This document shows positions 15,161-20,453 of a stretch of DNA of 20,453 bases, piece by piece. The translations under genes and the position numbers were made by a program. The stretch comes from Baffinella frigidus (taxonomy: Eukaryota; Cryptophyceae; Cryptomonadales; Baffinellaceae), in assembly GCA_026770585.1 (NCBI GenBank), contig MU646772.1:314685-335137 (forward strand), in the 5' to 3' direction. Under the pieces are notes generated by a model. The model had not been told where the DNA came from. It ran no database searches and saw nothing but the letters and a program-made list of their open reading frames with translations. Numbering within the stretch: the stretch's first letter is position 1; every line of letters starts with the position of its first letter.

Positions 15161-15565
15161 AAAAGGCGGGATTTTGGGTAACCCCCTTCACGATATGGAC
15201 ATTTCATGGACCCCCCCAGTGAGGATTTTTGAAGGATTGGCCCCGTGCGAAGCCTCTTTTTCGCCAAAACAAACGGTGCATTTTGTCGGCCAAAAAAAAG
15301 CCAGATTCATTCTGAGGAGGTGTAAGCTATTCTTGGCCCATTTTCCCCCCAATTTTCCGTTGAAGGTCAATTTATGTGCAATCATCAAGTCAATCAATCG
15401 CGTTTGTTGTTTTCAAAATCTCAATAATTAAGTCAAGTCAAGTCAAACAAATCTCAATTTGACCTCAGGTCAAGTCAATGTTTTTTTTATTGACGGAACC
15501 ACCCTGCAGGCTGCGGCAGGGACTGCGCCGGGCCTCAGGCTCGGCGGCTGGGCCTCCGGCCCGGA
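15161..15565. other. No gene seen
   Basis: Short frames only. GTCAAGTCAAGTCAA occurs near 15432 and a T-run near 15481. The text around 15275-15300 resembles that near 13360. Confidence 0.4.
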
Positions 15566-15652
15566 AGGAAATAACATGGCGCTGCGCGCCATGTTTTTAC
15601 CATTTTGGATGGGCCACAGTGGTGTAGGTGCCTGAGTAATTCGCGGGGCGTG
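15566..15652 (+). repeat. Hairpin-bearing repeat, copy 1
   Basis: A 10-bp stem AACATGGCGC / GCGCCATGTT with a TGC triloop (15573-15595) is followed by CATTTTGGATGGGCCACAGT. The second copy at 16075-16162 keeps the flank and the stem, with a compensated base-pair change. Confidence 0.8.
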
Positions 15653-16047
15653 GGTAATTGACGAGGCTCACCACGGAGCTCCGCTGTCGTGACACGAGAC
15701 ACAAGGTCTGGCCCGTCGAGGTATCTGATGGGGAAATGACATCGGACGTGATAGGACGAGACGTCAGTACAAAAGTATAAAGGATTTATTGTTGTTGTGT
15801 CAGACACACCAGTCACGAAGTCGAATCTCCCTGCCGCCCTGTTCCGTCTTACCACAGTGCAATCCTCCCTCTTCTGTCAAAAGCCGGGGCGAGGACAGCT
15901 GGGGAGGGTTTTCACTGTTTTCGGACACGAGGGGAGGAGTGGACAGGAGGGGAGGTTTACTACACCATAACACGTCCGTTCACAAGGACGTGTGTTCGGA
16001 CGTGATAAGTTTTATATGTGACTTAACATGTGGCGCTTCGCGCTCAA
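15653..16047. other. No gene seen; CTCCCCTCGTGTCC motifs nearby
   Basis: An open frame at 15789-16268 runs across hairpins and repeats and is not protein-like. CTCCCCTCGTGTCC or its inverse occurs near 15926, 16231, 16364 and, with one change, 16387. Confidence 0.45.
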
Positions 16048-16070
16048 CACGTGGCGCTTCGCGCCACGTG
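16048..16070 (+). repeat. Perfect 10-bp hairpin with TTC triloop
   Basis: CACGTGGCGC pairs with GCGCCACGTG around TTC. A broken near-copy lies immediately upstream (16025-16047) with the same GGCGCTTCGCGC core. Confidence 0.8.
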
Positions 16071-16074
16071 CAGG

Positions 16075-16162
16075 GGAAAGTAAAAAACATGACGCGTCGC
16101 GTCATGTTTTTTACATTTTGGATGGGCCACAGTGGTGTAGGTACCGGGGTAATTCGCGGGGT
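16075..16162 (+). repeat. Hairpin-bearing repeat, copy 2
   Basis: A perfect 15-bp stem around a GTC triloop (16081-16113) is followed by the same CATTTTGGATGGGCCACAGT flank as copy 1. The remainder to 16762 has no gene, only CTCGAGAAATC repeats at about 16520-16560. Confidence 0.85.
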
Positions 16163-16762
16163 GTCTCGTAATTTGCGGGGCGTCTCTTCAAGTTCTCGAC
16201 GGGGTGTGCGTGTCGCACGTGGTTGTTGGAGCTCCCCTCGTGTCCGTCAGCATCTCTCTTGTAGATGAGTGTGTTGATCATTGTAAAACTAGGAAGAGAG
16301 CCTAGTCAGTGTCTCCAACTGTCTACACGGCCGAACAATTTCTTGCAGAAAAAAAACTCCCCTCGTGTCCGCGCGGTGTAGTAAAACCTCCCCTAGTGTC
16401 CATTCCTCGTCAAAAGCCCCTTCTCTAGTCCTCGTACAAATCTTCGTAGGGTTGTGTCACTTGTGTCTTGGATTTTTCTCCGAAATAGAAGCGAGATTTG
16501 AGTTCAAGAAACGAGGTACAAGACTCGAGAAATCTCGAGTCTCGAGAAATCTCGAGAAATCTTGATTCTTCTGCGATCGACTTTACAAGTGATTTTATCG
16601 CGGCCGAACGTTTCTCAGGTGGAAACAATTGACTTTCGATTGCGGGTTTTCCGTTTCTCGGGTATTAACGGCATTTGTGCGAGATGTCGCCCGAAATTAG
16701 GCAGCCTGCGGCGCAAAAAAACAGATAAACACACTTGTAAAGTCAATCACAGAAGAAAATGA

Positions 16763-16809
16763 TTCCCGCCGACTTAGAGCGGGATAGAACCGCTCCAAGT
16801 CGGCGGGAA
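16763..16809 (+). repeat. Very stable hairpin, 19 of 20 pairs
   Basis: TTCCCGCCGACTT pairs with AAGTCGGCGGGAA, then after one mismatch GAGCGG pairs with CCGCTC, around a seven-base loop. No T-run follows. Confidence 0.85.
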
Positions 16810-16883
16810 ACCATTAGACTCGAGAAATTGTCCGAGGAACGAGAAAATCCGAGAAATGCCTCTCCCCGGACGAGAAGGACCCC

Positions 16884-16947
16884 ATGGTGATCCTACGAGC
16901 TCGTACGAGTACCGGTAGGACCCTACGAAGCTTCGTAGGATCACCAT
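16884..16947. repeat. 64-bp palindromic element
   Basis: ATGGTGATCCTACGA and its perfect inverse bound a centre containing AGCTCGTACGAGT and CGAAGCTTCG. It shares TAGGATCACCAT with the family A centres (compare CTATGGTGATC at 20144). Confidence 0.7.
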
Positions 16948-17067
16948 CCTAAGGGGGGGGCAGTTTCTTTTCTCATCGCGGATCCGATCAAGATCCAAAT
17001 CGGGGAAAAGTCGAAACTTACGAGTACCCGGACGGGCCCGCCTTTAGGTCCTTTAGGTTCTTCGAGC

Positions 17068-17190
17068 TCCCAACATAGGCGGACACCGGAACTGGTTCTG
17101 TAAAAAGGCCGTGCTTCCTTTCGGATCACATCAAGCCCCCCTGTACAGAGGATCGCGGCAGAAACCGGCTAAAGGGTATCCTCATCGGGC
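17068..17190 (-). repeat. 124-bp dispersed repeat, copy 2 (inverted)
   Basis: This is the inverse of 14987-15110. The text just left of it (GGTCCTTTAGGTTCTTCGAG) also belongs to the unit, since it recurs next to the copy at 20170. ATTTCTCGAGAAAT palindromes follow near 17296-17345. Confidence 0.85.
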
Positions 17191-17436
17191 GCTGCTCGGG
17201 ACTGACGGGCCCGCCTCAGGACTGGTGACGCACATGCGGACGCACCTGTTCTGTTACCTAATAACGAAATAACTTATCTCTCCCCCTGGAATTCATTTCT
17301 CGAGAAATGAGGTTCGAGACTCGAGAAATCATTTCTCGAGAAACGAGGTCCGAGAATCGAAACAAAATCGTCTGAGACACAACCCTACACTTCTCAAACC
17401 TGTTGTACTACAGGACGATGTCACACTTTAATGGGG

Positions 17437-17590
17437 TAACGTCCAGAAAACCGGTTAGTTAAGCCTACGGTATTGCCTACGGTAGGCCGTAGGGCTCCTA
17501 GGACCTAATGTTTCGTAGGACCCCCCCTAGGCCCCTACGGCCTATTGTAGGCAACGCCGTAGGCTCAACTGCCCGGTTTTCAGGACGTTA
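17437..17590. repeat. 154-bp palindromic element with 18-bp ends
   Basis: TAACGTCCAGAAAACCGG and its inverse (one mismatch) bound a palindromic interior with GCCTACGG and CCGTAGGC repeats. The structure is that of a MITE of a third family, with only one copy in the window. Confidence 0.75.
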
Positions 17591-17933
17591 GCCTTTGAAC
17601 TTCTCGACCGCGCTAGGAAGCGTGTAAGGTGTCACCGGACTACATTTTGGACCTAAATAAGTCCTTAACCATCAACTTTTCCCGACGTGTTCCCCTACAC
17701 CGTTTTGAAGAGCTCATCCTTATGGTCCCAGCTGTTCCAATTCATTTTCAAAAATGAGCTAAATATTTTGGCTTGGGAATTAGCCGACCTCAAATAATGC
17801 GTTTTTCGCTGATGTTAAATAAATCCTGGCTATTTTACTACATAAATTTACTACACAAACTGAGTAAAATAACCTGTGTAACGGACCAAGAATGGCCGGA
17901 ACCGGCGGCAGACTAGGGGCGGGGGCGGTAGAT

Positions 17934-17970
<37 letters not shown>

Positions 17971-18250
17971 GCGCACTCAGAGCGCGCAAAAATCCACTGG
18001 TCAGCGTCTCTGTGAAGCTCATTCCCCACTCGAGGCTGGAGGAGGGAGCATTTTAAATGTGGGGTTGTTAAATTTAGTACCAGTCACGAGCATGCTTAGT
18101 CACGTATCTCAAGTTATAACTGGAGATACGTGACCAAATGCCCCTATTTGTGTGAAAATTACTACACCATTCTTTGTTTCTTCACTTGTAAAAGAATTGC
18201 TGTTTTCAAATAGTCACATTTCTAGCCTCGAGTGGCCTGCAGTCGGCGGC
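17591..18250. other. No gene seen; G-tract inside
   Basis: Short frames only. An inverted pair AGTCACGTATCTC / GAGATACGTGACC lies near 18098 and 18123. Confidence 0.5.
17935..17969 (+). repeat. Poly-G tract of 35
   Basis: An uninterrupted run of 35 G follows CGGTAGATC. It is able to form G-quadruplex structures, and its length is likely to be unreliable in sequencing. Confidence 0.9.
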
Positions 18251-18260
18251 GCAGACGTGC

Positions 18261-18420
18261 AAGATGCCTCTGTGGCTGGACCAGAAAGTGTAGTAAAAGT
18301 GTCGTGTAGTAGATGCATACGAGCTCGTAGTGTTGCCAACCAAACACACGTGTTTCACAGGGAATGGGTTTACGTTGCTTCAATAGGCTACTGCAGCATT
18401 CTCGAATGGAGTTTGCGGTT
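18261..18420 (+). repeat. Subtelomeric duplicated unit, copy 1
   Basis: AAGATGCCTCTGTGGCTG to CTCGAATGGAGTTTGCGG precedes a telomere-like array. The same unit recurs at 19084-19270 before another array. Unit plus array is therefore a tandem duplication with an 823-bp offset. Confidence 0.9.
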
Positions 18421-18426
18421 TACGGT

Positions 18427-18472
<46 letters not shown>

Positions 18473-19083
18473 GGTTTAGGGTTTAGGGTTTAGGGTTTAG
18501 GGTTTAGGGTTTAGGGTTTAGGGTTTAGGGTTTAGTATTTAGGGGTTAGGGTTTAGGGTTTAGGGGATTAGGGTTTGAGGTTAGGGTTTAGGGTTTAGGG
18601 TTTAGGTTTTGGGGTTTAGGGTTTAGGGTTTAGGGTTTAGGGTTTAGGGTTTAGGGTTTAGGGTTTAGGGTTTAGGGTTCAGGGTTCAGGTTTGAGGGTG
18701 TATGGGGTAGGGTTTAGGGTTTAGGGTTTAGAGTGTAGGGAGTAGGGTTTAGGGTTCAGGGTTTAGGGTTTAGGGTTTAGGGTTTAGGGTTTAGAGTCTA
18801 GGGTGTTGGGTGTAGGGTTTAGGTTCTTGGGTTCAGGGTTTAGGGTTTATTGTTAAGGGCTGAGGGTTGAGGGCTTAAGGGTTTGGGGTTTAGGCTTGAG
18901 GGTTTAGGGTTTAGGGTTTAGGGTTTAGGGTCCAGGGTCCAGGGTTCAGGGTTTAGGGTTCACGGTTTAGAGTTTAGGGTTTAGGGTTTAGGGTTAAGGG
19001 TTTAGGGTGTAAGGGTTTGGGGTTTAGGGTTTAGGGTGTAAGGGTTTAGGGTGTAAGGGTTCCGGGTACAAGGTTTAGGGCGC
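18421..19083 (+). repeat. Telomere-like array with long exact TTTAGGG runs
   Basis: It begins with GGTTGAGGG units, then exact GGGTTTA runs at about 18470-18535 and 18615-18680, then degenerate units. The G-rich strand reads left to right. Confidence 0.9.
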
Positions 19084-19270
19084 AAGATGCCTCTGTGGCT
19101 GTACCAGAAAGTGTAGTAAAAGTGTCGTGTAGTAGATGCGTCGAAATAACCTTAAATGCTTCCTAAATACGAGATCGTAGTGTTTCCAACCAAACACACG
19201 TGTTTCACAGGGAATGGGTTTACGTTGCTTCAATAGGCTGCTCCAGCATTCTCGAATGGGGTTTGCGGTT
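19084..19270 (+). repeat. Subtelomeric duplicated unit, copy 2
   Basis: Nearly identical to 18261-18420 apart from a 27-base insertion after GTAGTAGATGC (about 19140-19166) and a few substitutions. Confidence 0.9.
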
Positions 19271-19690
19271 TACGGTTGAGGGTTGAGGGTTGAGGGCTTA
19301 GGGTTGAGGGTTGAGAGGGTTGAGGGTTGAGGGTTCATGGTTTAGGGTTTAGGGTTTAGGGTTTAGGGTTCAGGGTTTAAGGTTGAGGTTTGAGGGTGTA
19401 CGGGGTAGGGTTTAGGGTTTAGGGTTTAGGCTTTAGGGAGTAAGGTGCAGGGTTTAGGGTTTAGGGTTTAGGGTTTAGTTTGTTGGGTGTAGAGTTTAGG
19501 GTTTAGGGTTCAGGGTTTGGGGTGTGTTGTTGAGGGCTGAGGGTTTTGGCTGAAGGGTTTAGGGTTTAGGGTTTAGGCGTGAGGGTTTAGCGTTTAGCGT
19601 TTAGCGTTTAGCGTTTAGCGTTTAGCGTTTAGCGTTTAGCGTTTAGCGTTTAGCGTTTAAAGTGTAGGGGTTTTGGGTACAAGGTTTAGG
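19271..19690 (+). repeat. Degenerate telomere-like array, last block
   Basis: GGTTGAGGG units, then TTTAGGG units, then a homogeneous block of a variant unit (19586-19655). Confidence 0.85.
19586..19655 (+). repeat. TTTAGCG variant array, 10 exact copies
   Basis: Ten perfect consecutive TTTAGCG units sit inside the degenerate TTTAGGG array. The same single G-to-C change in all ten points to recent local expansion of one variant unit. Confidence 0.95.
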
Positions 19691-20088
19691 ATTTACCCCA
19701 CCGACGGGGTATAACATGGACCGATCATAGTCTGGCACGAGTTAGGCAATAACGGCGAAACCTCTTGAATATATTCAGTAATCAGTAATCAGACGTCCCA
19801 TCCCGGGATCTCATACGAAAACTGGTTCAATTTCACCTTTTTGCTATTGGGTGCGGGTTTTGTGCTATGATAAAGCTACGTCGAGGCTAAGATAGCAAAA
19901 GTCACCCTTAAGATAGCACAAAGCGGTGTTCAAAATTGAATCTGTTTCAGCGTTGGAACCTGGACAGCTCAGCCTCACTCTGTCGCAGGCTGATTTGGCC
20001 TCACCGTTTGGGTGAGACGGGGCACTGTTTACCGCGTTATTAAATACTTTGATCTACATGGGACTTTGACCCCTAGCTACGCCGAACA
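19691..20088. other. No gene seen; weak foldback
   Basis: Ordinary-complexity sequence. TTTTGTGCTATG near 19857 and its inverse CATAGCAC-like text near 19910 (AGATAGCACAAA) suggest a diverged inverted repeat. I find no coding frame. Confidence 0.4.
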
Positions 20089-20170
20089 TACAGAGGTACC
20101 TCGCTCATAAAAAAACGCCACCTCCCAGGACCCTACAGTAGGCCCTATGGTGATCTTTGGGGGGGGGGGA
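20089..20170. repeat. Family A element, left half
   Basis: TACAGAGGTACCTCGCTCAT, then a C-rich run, AGGACCCTACAGTAGG and a G-run match the left half of the copies near the window start. The right terminal box is replaced by the dispersed repeat at 20170. Confidence 0.7.
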
Positions 20171-20241
20171 AGCATGGCCTTTCTACAGAACTAGTTCCTG
20201 TGTCCGCCTATGTTGGGAGTTCGAAGAACCTAAAGGACCTA
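20170..20241 (+). repeat. 124-bp dispersed repeat, partial copy 3
   Basis: GGCCTTTCTACAGAACTAGT to CGCCTATGTTGGGAG, then TTCGAAGAACCTAAAGGACC, matches the inverted copy at 17044-17100. Confidence 0.8.
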
Positions 20242-20390
20242 ACTACTGCAAATCCACAGGGGAAGTCTCAATTTTTGTGGACAAGACACTACAAGTATTT
20301 ATAGGTTACCTTTTGACAAATTTTGGTCACGTTCTTAGGGTAGAAATTGCCTTTTGAGATGCAAATGGCTCCAAAGTAGCGGCAAGGATC

Positions 20391-20453
20391 CAAACCCCAA
20401 ACCCCAAACCCAAACCCCAGACCACCAGCTCCCAACCCCCAACCCCCAACCCC
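20391..20453 (-). repeat. C-rich telomere-like repeats, opposite orientation
   Basis: AAACCCC and CAACCCC units run to the window end. They are the inverse of the arrays to the left, so the arrays form a head-to-head arrangement and the region is interstitial. Confidence 0.75.

Noticed and set aside
15789-16268. 159-codon plus-strand frame
   Set aside because: It crosses perfect hairpins and repeated CTCCCCTCGTGTCC motifs and has a Arg/Gly/Ser-biased composition without domains.

Overview
The window looks like a stretch of nuclear chromosome from a unicellular eukaryote, probably a marine protist or alga, carrying an island of compact intron-poor genes that resembles an endogenised large DNA virus. 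The flanks point to the host: thousands of bases of degenerate TTTAGGG-type (plant/algal/alveolate-like) telomeric repeat, GA and G-tract microsatellites, several families of palindromic MITE-like elements, and a host-style gene. No rRNA, tRNA or CRISPR array was seen. The exact lineage cannot be read from the sequence.

Layout. (1) 1-1350: palindromic elements (family A about 121 bp, family B 107 bp) and a tandem repeat. (2) 1527-2039: a small gene joining an Ifi-6-16/ISG12-like glycine-rich hydrophobic segment to one C2H2 zinc finger. (3) About 2.1-10.1 kb: the gene island. In order it holds the C-terminal part of a cysteine-rich type I membrane protein (+), a DNA ligase IV-like ATP-dependent ligase without the N-terminal DNA-binding domain but with a BRCT domain (+), a circularly permuted NlpC/P60-like cysteine peptidase interrupted by one in-frame TGA (+), a secreted protein with three 16-residue repeats (-), an eight-pass membrane protein interrupted by one in-frame TAG (+), a heliorhodopsin (+), and an overlapping 288-residue protein with a possible zinc site (+). 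(4) 10.2-13.4 kb: tandem repeats and a 1.5 kb foldback element. (5) 13.49-14.63 kb and 18.4-19.69 kb: degenerate telomere-like arrays. (6) 14.8-17.6 kb: further palindromic elements and hairpins, several with compensatory stem changes. (7) 19.7-20.45 kb: unique sequence, partial copies of the mobile repeats, and a C-rich repeat in the opposite orientation.

The island genes share a T/A-rich box of the TATTTAAA type about 20-60 bases before the start codon and have very short intergenic gaps, which is virus-like. Heliorhodopsins are known in coccolithoviruses and mirusviruses, so either kind of source is possible, but no capsid, polymerase or packaging gene lies in the window. Three genes show a single in-frame stop with meaningful sequence on both sides and no frameshift. 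This could be fresh decay of an integrated copy, readthrough or, for one gene, an unspliced intron.

The strongest unexplained signals are the family B elements, where a hairpin at a fixed distance from the element end has a different stem sequence in each of three copies but stays paired, and the run of single-stop interruptions in the island.
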